DNA of 6,314 nucleotides from Armatimonadota bacterium (GCA_030612605.1 JAUWNO010000136.1:1-6314), one strand, 5' to 3'; shown: positions 1 to 4,920, counted from the first letter of the stretch. The notes: a model not told the origin generated them from the letters alone. A program made the numbers and translations.

Positions 1-33
1 CATCATTAATCCAAAAAATAGTAACTTTTTCAT
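1..33 (-). CDS. Start of a gene leaving the window (signal-peptide-like N-terminus)
   Basis: On the minus strand an ATG at 33-31 opens a frame that stays open to the window edge and reads MKKLLFFGLMM. Two lysines followed by a hydrophobic run are typical of the start of a Sec signal peptide or lipoprotein signal, so the product is probably exported or membrane-attached (inference from 11 residues). The start is supported by a GGAGAG ribosome binding site (40-45) ending about 6 nt before the ATG. The gene lies 184 nt downstream of the flavoprotein stop in the same direction. It could be co-transcribed or have its own promoter in 34-172, where I see no convincing -35/-10 pair. The body of the gene and its function are outside the window. 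Confidence 0.62.
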   Translation of the reverse strand, partial: MKKLLFFGLMM

Positions 34-172
34 TTGTTACTCTCCGTTTTTTTTGATGTCAGTTCAACTATTTTTAATTTTTTGTCCACAACTATCTGAA
101 ATTTGAAGTGATTATATTTATGGTTGGGCACTAATTAAAGTTTTCCATAATATCAACATCACACTGACATTC

Positions 173-226
173 AACCTTGAAAGGGTTAACATTAAAGAAT
201 TCTTGAAAGAAACCTTTTCAAGGTTT
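173..226. repeat. Inverted repeat over the flavoprotein stop codon; possible terminator
   Basis: Arms 173-187 (AACCTTGAAAGGGTT) and 211-225 pair over 15 positions with one G-T wobble, around a 23-nt loop. The loop contains the perfect palindrome AAGAATTCTT (195-204). The right arm also folds on itself: AAACCTT (210-216) with AAGGTTT (220-226) around a 3-nt loop, and the TGA stop (220-218, minus) lies inside it. As RNA from the minus strand this would form at the very end of the flavoprotein message. There is no clean U-run after it, so intrinsic termination is only a possibility; a stabilising 3' structure is equally plausible. Confidence 0.45.
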
Positions 227-1783
227 AAATTCAAATATCGAACCAACCTTAAATCCGTCCGCAGCGCTGCTCATGATGCCTCCGGCATAACCGGATCCTT
301 CTCCGATGGGAAAGAGGTTGGAAATAGTTGTAGACTCGAATGTTTCCTTATTCCTTAATATGCGAACAGGTGATGATGTTCTTGTTTCGGGAGCCAGTAA
401 AATTCCTTTTTCGATAAATCCGGGAATTCTCTTTTCAAAAGAGTTCAAACCTGTTTTCAGGGTTTTTGTAATAGCGGGTGGAAAAGAGCTATTTAGATCG
501 CTAGAAATTATCTCTGGTAAATAGCTTGTCTTTGGGATTGAATCGTTAGTTTTATTATTTATGAAGTCCAGAGCTTTCTGAACTGGAGCAAAATAAGGAT
601 TATCTAATTTGAAGCTTTTTTTCTCGATCTTTCTCTGAAATTCTATTCCTGCTATGATGCCTTGTCCATAATCTACTTCATTCACTGTAACCACGATAGC
701 AGCATTGGCAAATTCATTGTTTCTTTTTTGGAAACTCATTCCATTCAGAACTAATCCACCTTTCTCAGATGATGCAGGGATTACAAATCCACCCGGACAC
801 ATGCAAAAGCTGTAGATCCCTCTTTTTCCATCTTGGGTAGTGAGTCTGTAAGTAGCAGGGCCTGTAATTGTAAAATCTGTTTTTTCTCCATAAAATGCTT
901 CATTAATGAAATCCTGGGAATGCTCGATGCGGAAACCGACTGCGAATGGTTTGCTTTCCATTTCGGTTTTTTGGGAAAGCATCTCGAAAGTATCACGGGC
1001 TGCATTACCGATAGCCAGAATTACGATTTCAGGATTATGGATTTCACCGTTTATTGTCACAGTTGATATCTTGTTGTTTTCGATTTCCATATTTTCCAGC
1101 TTATGATTCCAGACGAATTTGCAGTCTTTCGACTCTAAATGTTTTCTTATATTCAAGATGATTTTGCGCAGTTTGTCGGTTCCAAGATGGGGAAGAGCTT
1201 CATATGAAATGTTTTGATCAGCTCCGAATTGTATCAAGTATTTTGTAACCTGATTTGTGTAATAATCAATTTTGCGAGAAGTGAGTTTTCCATCGGAAAA
1301 TGTACCGGCACCTCCTTCACCGAACTGCACGTTACTTTCTTCATCTAAAATGCTTTTCTGCCAGAAATCGGAAACTTTGTTAATCCTATCTTCGATCTTA
1401 TCACCGCGTTCAAAGATGTGTGGCTTGAAACCCTTTTCAACAAGAGCCAAAGCTGCAAACAGACCGGCAGGACCAGCTCCAATAATGAAAGGATTTTTAC
1501 TCGATAATTTTCGCTGAACCTGGATATATGGCTTAGGAGATATGTATTCAAGTACATCAGGATTTTTTAAGTATTTTGCAGGAAGTTCAGTTAAAATTGT
1601 ATAATTGAATTTTAAATTGTTTTTCTTTCTCGCATCCAAAGAACGGCGGATTACTTTGATATTATTAATCGAGTTTAAGGGGAGTTTCAATTTTTTAGAA
1701 ATATGATATTTCAAATCAATTTTCATTGAAATAGGAACAGCTACATTTTTTATTAAATACAAAATATCTCCCGAATTATTCAT
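218..1783 (-). CDS. FAD-dependent dehydrogenase, COG2509 family
   Basis: The 521-residue product is a soluble flavoprotein of the poorly characterised COG2509 family, and it is of about normal length. Residues 1-95 form the family's N-terminal domain, including IKVIRRSLDARKK (42-54). The FAD-binding Rossmann motif GAGPAG is at 102-107, with the ribose-binding acidic residue E125 in FERG. Other family blocks are GEGGAGTFSDGKL (155-167), the second dinucleotide motif LAIGNAARD (256-264), the cysteine-containing CMCPGGFVIP (327-336), LAPETRTSSPVRI (463-475) and the C-terminal FAD-contact segment FPIGEGSGYAGGIMSSAADG (491-510). Substrate and electron acceptor are unknown for the family; a plastid relative is linked to plant pigment defects. 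The start is set by AGGAG (1793-1789), 5 nt before the ATG. The gene is separated from the upstream operon by a terminator-like hairpin and by a palindromic leader. The reading frame is intact. Confidence 0.93.
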   Translation of the reverse strand: MNNSGDILYLIKNVAVPISMKIDLKYHISKKLKLPLNSINNIKVIRRSLDARKKNNLKFNYTILTELPAKYLKNPDVLEYISPKPYIQVQRKLSSKNPFIIGAGPAGLFAALALVEKGFKPHIFERGDKIEDRINKVSDFWQKSILDEESNVQFGEGGAGTFSDGKLTSRKIDYYTNQVTKYLIQFGADQNISYEALPHLGTDKLRKIILNIRKHLESKDCKFVWNHKLENMEIENNKISTVTINGEIHNPEIVILAIGNAARDTFEMLSQKTEMESKPFAVGFRIEHSQDFINEAFYGEKTDFTITGPATYRLTTQDGKRGIYSFCMCPGGFVIPASSEKGGLVLNGMSFQKRNNEFANAAIVVTVNEVDYGQGIIAGIEFQRKIEKKSFKLDNPYFAPVQKALDFINNKTNDSIPKTSYLPEIISSDLNSSFPPAITKTLKTGLNSFEKRIPGFIEKGILLAPETRTSSPVRILRNKETFESTTISNLFPIGEGSGYAGGIMSSAADGFKVGSIFEFKP

Positions 1784-1811
1784 TTCGACTCCTATGAAAT
1801 ACCACCATAAC

Positions 1812-1938
1812 TTCCGAATGTACCAGCACCTACTTTGTTATGCTTCTATTTTGGTTTTCCAAAGTAGGTGCTGGTTCTTCGGAATGTTGATATACTTTTG
1901 CCAGACAATCGGAAGATCAGCAAGCCGAACATTCCGAT
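1812..1938 (-). repeat. Palindromic leader or dispersed repeat upstream of the flavoprotein gene
   Basis: A perfect 16-bp inverted repeat (1822-1837 with 1860-1875, arm ACCAGCACCTACTTTG) has a 22-nt loop. It is extended by a 7-bp outer helix TTCCGAA/TTCGGAA (1812-1818 with 1878-1884) across a small internal loop. The outer arm can instead pair with a segment farther away (1879-1888 with 1928-1937, 10 bp). That distal segment can also pair with 1908-1914 (ATCGGAA/TTCCGAT). The structure begins 19 nt upstream of the AGGAG site of the flavoprotein gene and would lie in its leader if transcription starts upstream. From memory, sequences of this kind recur between genes in some uncultured bacteria, so a dispersed repeat is at least as likely as a regulatory leader. 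Confidence 0.6.
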
Positions 1939-1965
1939 GTTTTGCACCTTTTTTAGTTTCATCTT

Positions 1966-1990
1966 AAAAGAACTATCAGCTTGCTGATAG
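1966..1990 (-). terminator. Probable intrinsic terminator of the padR-membrane protein operon
   Basis: CTATCAGC (1973-1980) and GCTGATAG (1983-1990) form a perfect 8-bp inverted repeat. As minus-strand RNA it folds to a 7-bp stem with a 4-nt loop, followed at once by the tail TTCTTTT (1972-1966). It lies about 47 nt after the stop of the membrane protein gene. The stem is short and only about half G/C, so efficiency is uncertain. Confidence 0.5.
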
Positions 1991-1997
1991 CGGGAAG

Positions 1998-2025
1998 CTC
2001 GTAAGCTTGCAACGAATCGAGATAA
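1998..2025. repeat. Dispersed CTCGTAAG element, copy 1
   Basis: These 28 bases match 4818-4845 with a single difference (A2016 versus G4836). Both contain CTCGTAAGCTTGCAACGA and end in TCGAGATAA. The left arm here is preceded by GAAG rather than TCGA, so the stem is shorter than in the other copies (TCGT 1999-2002 with ACGA 2012-2015). It lies between the operon stop codon and the terminator-like hairpin. Confidence 0.75.
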
Positions 2026-2036
2026 TTTGAAAGCTG

Positions 2037-3020
2037 TTATCTCGAGTCGATGTCACTCTGTTCTTCTCGATTCGATTTTTTTGTTCTGATCATAGATATC
2101 AGAGTTTTATATAAATCAAACACCACCATAATTATTATCCCGATCAGAATCAATGAACCGAATGGTTTTAATACATTCAGAGAGGGTTGAATGAATATCT
2201 CTTTGAAGGGATTGTTTAAAAGAAAAACAGCAACTATCAGATAAACACAATTATTAACCAGATTTATCCAATAGGTCTTATAAAAGTAAGGAATAATACT
2301 GCAAATCAGTTCAAAGAAAAAGAAGCTGATTACCAATAAAGATATAAATTGTGAAAAAGCAGTTGCGAAAAGAGGTTCAGGAGTTTGATGTAAATTAACT
2401 GTCATAAAGAAAAGGGTATTGTATTTGGAATAAACTATAAGAGAAATACCCAAAAGACCTGTTATGATTCCGATTTTTAGTCTGCTCGGTTCATTCAAAG
2501 GTAATGTTTTTATTCTGAATCTGCTTACCACAAATTGGGGCCAAATAAGATTTATCTCTTTTTCACTTTGAGTAATCAAATAGAGGATCAAAGATACTAT
2601 ACCAAAGTCATAAATCCAAGTTACTGGTGCTTCAGATATCAATTGCATAAATTTATTTATAAATCCATTTATCTTTATTGAAAAGTTAAAAGGGAATAAA
2701 TTAAATGATAAATTAAAATCATTTAGTATTATTTTTAAAGAATAATGTATTGCAAATAAAATCCAAGTGTACCTGAAAAGATAATTTTTGTAAGAGGGAG
2801 ATATTATCTGAAAGCCTTCGATATACTTTTTTGCAACTTCTCTTGCCGAACCGAATAAATTAATTGTTTTTTGAATATTTTCTGCTGAAATTCCTCCAAA
2901 ATCTATTTCGGTTTTCTCAAGAATATGGCTCTCAATTTCTTTTTGAACTTCTTTTTTCCCTTCTTTCAGAATCAGATAATGATCTATTTCCTCTAAATAA
3001 ATCTTTAAGTTCCTATCCAT
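2037..3020 (-). CDS. HAAS-domain integral membrane protein in a padR operon
   Basis: The 327-residue product has a cytoplasmic helical N-terminus (about 1-75) resembling the HAAS/DUF1700-type domain: an amphipathic Glu/Lys-rich helix pair (YLEEIDHYLILKEGKKEVQKE) and the closing motif GSAREVAKKYIEG (57-69). In this family the domain is usually encoded beside PadR regulators and is thought to signal to them. About six membrane helices follow, near 80-99, 133-150, 181-197, 221-247, 252-269 and 286-307. I recognise no transporter or enzyme motif, so the membrane activity is unknown. The ATG at 3020 overlaps the padR stop by 8 bp and has a full GAAGGAGGT site (3034-3026) 5 nt upstream, so translation is probably coupled. 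The hydrophilic tail (313-327, ending REEQSDIDSR) looks repeat-derived. Confidence 0.85.
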   Translation of the reverse strand: MDRNLKIYLEEIDHYLILKEGKKEVQKEIESHILEKTEIDFGGISAENIQKTINLFGSAREVAKKYIEGFQIISPSYKNYLFRYTWILFAIHYSLKIILNDFNLSFNLFPFNFSIKINGFINKFMQLISEAPVTWIYDFGIVSLILYLITQSEKEINLIWPQFVVSRFRIKTLPLNEPSRLKIGIITGLLGISLIVYSKYNTLFFMTVNLHQTPEPLFATAFSQFISLLVISFFFFELICSIIPYFYKTYWINLVNNCVYLIVAVFLLNNPFKEIFIQPSLNVLKPFGSLILIGIIIMVVFDLYKTLISMIRTKKSNREEQSDIDSR

Positions 3021-3351
3021 TGTTAACCTCCTTCATTAATTTTGATATAACTCCGGTTTGTTTTTGTCGAATACCCAGCAGTTTGTTTCTGATTATTTTT
3101 CCTTCTTCGGTGATTTCATAATACTTTTTGGGTCTGTCATGCTCTACATCCCAGCGGCTGCTTAGCCATCCGTTTTTCTCAAGCCTTCGTAAGATTGGAT
3201 ACAGGGTATTTTCTTCAACAGAATATCCAATCTTTTCAATAAACCTGAGCATCATATAGCCATACATAGGAGTTTCTAAAGCCAGTAAAACCATAATCTG
3301 CAAAAATCCCCTGTTCATCTCAACTTCAATTTTGCTGTCCTTAATTGACAT
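3013..3351 (-). CDS. PadR family transcriptional regulator
   Basis: The 112-residue product has the short form of the PadR family: one winged-helix domain and a C-terminal dimerisation helix. Residues 12-45 (MNRGFLQIMVLLALETPMYGYMM...) form helices 1-2. The recognition region is EENTLYPILRRLEKNGWLSS (46-65), and the wing is RPKKYYEITEEGK (73-85). Such proteins bind palindromic operators as dimers and usually repress their own operon until a ligand or partner releases them. The ATG at 3351 has AGGGAG (3365-3360) 8 nt upstream. Met12 is a possible internal start but has no comparable site. It is the first gene of a two-gene operon with the membrane protein. The paired palindromes at 3377-3406 fit autoregulation. 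The ligand cannot be read from the sequence. Confidence 0.94.
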   Translation of the reverse strand: MSIKDSKIEVEMNRGFLQIMVLLALETPMYGYMMLRFIEKIGYSVEENTLYPILRRLEKNGWLSSRWDVEHDRPKKYYEITEEGKIIRNKLLGIRQKQTGVISKLMKEVNNG

Positions 3352-3376
3352 TTTTTAATCTCCCTGCTTACTATCT

Positions 3377-3406
3377 GATATACAAATACTGTATATCGCA
3401 CAGTAT
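3377..3406. promoter_or_regulatory. Candidate PadR operator: two interlocking palindromes
   Basis: Two 21-bp inverted repeats overlap, each with perfect 7-bp arms and a 7-nt spacer. One is GATATAC (3377-3383) with GTATATC (3391-3397). The other is ATACTGT (3386-3392) with ACAGTAT (3400-3406). Their centres are 9 bp apart, close to one helical turn. Operators with TACTGT/ACAGTA-type arms fit what I know of PadR-family sites. The position, covering the promoter spacer and the -10 region about 25-55 bp upstream of padR, suits autorepression. Binding is inferred. Confidence 0.65.
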
Positions 3407-3411
3407 GTCAA
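3383..3411 (-). promoter_or_regulatory. Probable promoter of the padR operon
   Basis: On the minus strand a perfect -35 hexamer TTGACA (3411-3406) is followed after 17 bp by TATTTG (3388-3383) as a weak -10. The spacer is almost entirely filled by the ACTGT...ACAG palindrome, so a bound repressor would exclude RNA polymerase. The predicted start lies 20-30 nt upstream of the padR start codon. The poor -10 is the main doubt. Confidence 0.45.
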
Positions 3412-3455
3412 GAAAAAAAATATTTTTTAAGGTTTCTTCTTCAGAAAAATTTAAC

Positions 3456-3485
3456 TTCGACTCGTAAGTTTACGACGAGTCGAGG
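3456..3485. repeat. Dispersed CTCGTAAG hairpin, copy 2
   Basis: TCGACTCGT (3457-3465) pairs perfectly with ACGAGTCGA (3475-3483) around the loop AAGTTTACG. Further pairs at the base are T3456-G3484 (wobble) and C3455-G3485. An alternative inner stem CGTAA/TTACG (3463-3467 with 3470-3474) is possible. The element shares the CGACTCGTAAG and ACGAGTCGAG blocks with 4814-4840. Confidence 0.75.
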
Positions 3486-3540
3486 GTACAACTACATCTA
3501 ATATATCGTTTCATTAAAACATAGACATAATTTCATATGA

Positions 3541-3640
3541 AAATTCCAAATAACAAGCACCCCCGTACAGTCATTCTTCCTTACGGGGCAGGCAAATAAC
3601 AAATAAATATCAAATTCAAATGTCCAAAAAATCAAACAAA
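3541..3640 (+). repeat. AT-rich CAAATAACAAATAAATA-type dispersed repeat
   Basis: The stretch 3600-3629 (CAAATAAATATCAAATTCAA and the following bases) matches 6221-6250 at most positions when one gap is allowed, and both copies lie in the same orientation. The block is split by the 3561-3588 hairpin, and the phrase CAAATAAC appears on both sides of it (3547-3554 and 3593-3600). From 3685 to 3708 a T-rich GGTAATTGGGATTTA stretch looks like the inverted counterpart. It is low-complexity, so the exact ends are uncertain. Confidence 0.5.
3561..3588 (-). repeat. CCCYGTWA hairpin, copy A
   Basis: CCCCGTA (3561-3567) pairs with TACGGGG (3582-3588) around a 14-nt loop. Read on the minus strand it begins GCCTGCCCCGTA and ends TACGGGGGTG. 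This matches the CCTGCCCTGTTA...TAACAGGGTG frame of copy B, which lies on the plus strand. Confidence 0.65.
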
Positions 3641-3708
3641 GAAACTCGCATAAAACGATAAACTGCTTTATTATGTTTAGAATTTTATTTTTTGGTAATT
3701 GGGATTTA

Positions 3709-3762
3709 CCTGCCCTGTTAAATAAATCGCAGATTTAATGCGAAGCATTATTTAACAGGGTG
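3709..3762 (+). repeat. CCCYGTWA hairpin, copy B
   Basis: CCCTGTTAAATAA (3713-3725) pairs perfectly over 13 bp with TTATTTAACAGGG (3748-3760). The 22-nt loop has its own small helix TCGCA/TGCGA (3727-3731 with 3739-3743), or alternatively AATGC/GCATT (3737-3741 with 3745-3749). It is preceded by CCTG and followed by TGAAT, as in the other copies. Confidence 0.75.
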
Positions 3763-3786
3763 AATAATTTATTATTTGCTATTTTT

Positions 3787-3849
3787 ACCCCGTTAGATAA
3801 GCTTTTATCTAACTTCAATATGAGTAAATTTATATTTATCTAACGGGGT
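3787..3849 (+). repeat. CCCYGTWA hairpin, copy C
   Basis: ACCCCGTTAGATAA (3787-3800) pairs perfectly over 14 bp with TTATCTAACGGGGT (3836-3849) around a 35-nt loop. The left arm can instead make a tight local hairpin: GTTAGATAA (3792-3800) with TTATCTAAC (3805-3813), 9 bp around GCTT. The two folds exclude each other. The flank GGGGTGAAT matches copy B's AGGGTGAAT. Confidence 0.75.
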
Positions 3850-3901
3850 GAATTTTATTGTATGATTATTTGTCACTATTTTATTGAAACGATCTACTAG
3901 T

Positions 3902-3937
3902 TTCGAGTTGTTGTCTTTTTGCTTCTTACGACTCGAA
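3902..3937 (-). repeat. Dispersed CTCGTAAG hairpin, copy 3 (reverse orientation)
   Basis: TTCGAGTTGT (3902-3911) pairs with ACGACTCGAA (3928-3937) over 10 bp with one G-T wobble. On the minus strand it begins TTCGAGTCGTAAG, against TTCGACTCGTAAG in copy 2 (12 of 13 identical). The loop is longer and T-rich. It lies about 55 bp upstream of the HAD gene. Confidence 0.6.
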
Positions 3938-3967
3938 TTGCAATAATTTAATCTTCTTGACTAAAAT
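3938..3967 (+). promoter_or_regulatory. Possible promoter of the HAD phosphatase gene
   Basis: TTGCAA (3938-3943) and TAAAAT (3962-3967) are separated by 18 bp. The -10 matches five of six consensus bases and the -35 four of six. Transcription would begin about 20 nt before the ATG at 3994 and just after the repeat hairpin. In AT-rich DNA such a pair can arise by chance. Confidence 0.3.
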
Positions 3968-3993
3968 ATCTGTAAAATAAATCAGAAGTGAGT

Positions 3994-4824
3994 ATGAAAA
4001 GAAAAAAGATAATGATAGTTTTCACAGATTTAGATAGAACTTTGCTTAGAGATGATAATACTTTATCGAAAGGCAACTTCGAAGCTTTAAAGAAATTAAA
4101 AAATAAAAAAATAATTATCGCTGTGGCAACCGGAAGAAATATTTTTTCTGCACAAAGAGTATTACCGGATAATCTTCCCATTGATTTTCTAATTTTTTCT
4201 TCAGGTGTTGGTATTATTAACTGGAAAACAAAAAACATTATTAATGAAAATCATCTGATTAAAGAAGAAGTTAAAAAAACTTTGAAAATATTCTTAAAAC
4301 ACAAAGTTGATTTTATGTTGCACGAACCTGTACCGGAAAACCATAGATTCCAATATAAAAGAATAAATAAGAACAATACAGATTTTAAAAGAAGAATAAA
4401 ACTTTATAAACTTTTTGCCAATCCTATAAAGCACATAAATCAACAAGCCAGCCAGTTCATTGCAATCCTGAAGCCGGGTTCGGATAGAAAATTTGAAGAA
4501 ATAAAAAACGAAATAAATTTCCTCAAAGTTATTCGAGCAACTTCACCGCTGGATCATAAATCTATCTGGCTGGAAGTTTTTCCGAATGGAGTTTCTAAAG
4601 GGCATTCAGCAGAATGGTTATGTAAAAGACTGGGAATTGAACAAATCCAAACATTAAGCATTGGCAATGATTTTAACGACATTGACCTGTTGGAATGGAC
4701 AGTTAAAAGTTATGTTGTTGAGAATTCTCCACAGGAACTGAAAGTAAAATTCGAGGTGGTAAAATCAAATGAAGAAGATGGATTTGCTGAGGTTGTGGAA
4801 AAAGAATTTAATTTCGACTCGTAA
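3994..4824 (+). CDS. HAD superfamily phosphatase, Cof/type IIB cap
   Basis: The 276-residue cytoplasmic protein has all four HAD motifs. Motif I is FTDLDRTLL, with nucleophile D12 and acid/base D14. Motif II is T46 in VATGR. Motif III is K202 in NGVSKG. Motif IV is GNDFNDID (224-231), which binds magnesium. The insert between motifs II and III (about 80-190) is the size and place of a C2 type-IIB cap, as in Cof-like, sucrose-phosphate and mannosyl-3-phosphoglycerate phosphatases. The substrate, likely a sugar phosphate or related small phosphoester, cannot be assigned. I prefer the ATG at 3994 over the GTG at 3988 because AGAAG (3984-3988) is 5 nt before it. The protein is very lysine-rich and the gene more AT-rich than the methyltransferase that follows. 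Its last three codons and stop fall in a dispersed repeat. Confidence 0.9.
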   Translation: MKRKKIMIVFTDLDRTLLRDDNTLSKGNFEALKKLKNKKIIIAVATGRNIFSAQRVLPDNLPIDFLIFSSGVGIINWKTKNIINENHLIKEEVKKTLKIFLKHKVDFMLHEPVPENHRFQYKRINKNNTDFKRRIKLYKLFANPIKHINQQASQFIAILKPGSDRKFEEIKNEINFLKVIRATSPLDHKSIWLEVFPNGVSKGHSAEWLCKRLGIEQIQTLSIGNDFNDIDLLEWTVKSYVVENSPQELKVKFEVVKSNEEDGFAEVVEKEFNFDS

Positions 4825-4845
4825 GCTTGCAACGAGTCGAGATAA
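4812..4845. repeat. Dispersed CTCGTAAG hairpin, copy 4, fused to the HAD gene end
   Basis: TCGACTCGT (4814-4822) pairs perfectly with ACGAGTCGA (4832-4840) around the loop AAGCTTGCA. It is 27/28 identical to 1998-2025 over 4818-4845. The HAD stop TAA (4822-4824) sits at the edge of the loop, so the C-terminal Phe-Asp-Ser is encoded by the repeat or its border. A T5 run (4847-4851) starts 6 nt after the stem, so the hairpin might act as a weak terminator. Confidence 0.75.
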
Positions 4846-4893
4846 ATTTTTGAAGAGAGGAAAATACCCGTACTCCTCTTAAGAAAAGATTTG

Positions 4894-4920
4894 CTCCGTG
4901 TTCTCCGTGAGCTCTGTGTA
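4894..4920. repeat. Three imperfect 9-bp tandem units
   Basis: CTCCGTGTT, CTCCGTGAG and CTCTGTGTA follow one another without a gap. The CTCYGTG core is kept in all three. From memory, CTCCGTG/CTCTGTG runs of this kind are widespread intergenic debris in uncultured bacteria. The block lies in the 145-nt gap between the HAD and methyltransferase genes and would falsely extend the methyltransferase frame to a GTG at 4898. Confidence 0.5.

Larger units (their letters stand above)
3412..3937. other. Gene-free island built of repeats
   Basis: I see no credible gene in this stretch. It contains two terminal CTCG-type hairpins (3456-3485 and 3902-3937, in opposite orientation), two facing copies of ATCGTTTCAwTAAAA (3505-3519 plus, 3893-3879 minus, one mismatch), an AT-rich CAAATAACAAATAAATA-type repeat, and three hairpins of one CCCYGTWA family. 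The matching parts occur in the same order inward from both ends, so the whole reads as a diverged inverted repeat of about 485 bp. There is no transposase here. It may be a decayed non-autonomous element or a stack of separately acquired repeats. Confidence 0.6.

Noticed and set aside
34..172. Promoter for the partial gene at the left edge
   Set aside because: No -35/-10 pair with reasonable spacing stands out from the AT-rich background.
306..524. 72-codon plus-strand frame inside the flavoprotein gene
   Set aside because: It is antisense to a well-conserved coding region, has no ribosome binding site or recognisable domain, and is explained as a shadow. The same applies to the short frames at 833-1066, 1272-1517 and 5168-5488.
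3456..3937. Repeated hairpins considered as a CRISPR array
   Set aside because: Unit spacing is irregular, copies occur in both orientations, units diverge, spacers are not of constant length and there is no cas gene.
3445..3951. AATTTAA on both sides of the island (3448-3454 and 3945-3951) as a target-site duplication
   Set aside because: The match is short, pure A/T in an AT-rich region, and not the same distance from the two hairpins. It is likely chance.
3988..3993. GTG start two codons upstream of the chosen HAD start
   Set aside because: The only plausible binding site, AGAAG, overlaps this GTG but is well spaced for the ATG at 3994. The choice is not decisive because it changes only two residues.
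3948..4238. Open frame of 96 codons on the minus strand, partly hydrophobic
   Set aside because: It lies almost wholly opposite the HAD gene. Its phenylalanine-rich hydrophobicity is what the reverse complement of lysine-rich AAA codons gives.
4856..4879. AGAGGA/TCCTCT inverted repeat (4856-4861 with 4874-4879) as terminator of the HAD gene
   Set aside because: The stem is only 6 bp with a 12-nt loop and no U-run follows. It is too weak to annotate.
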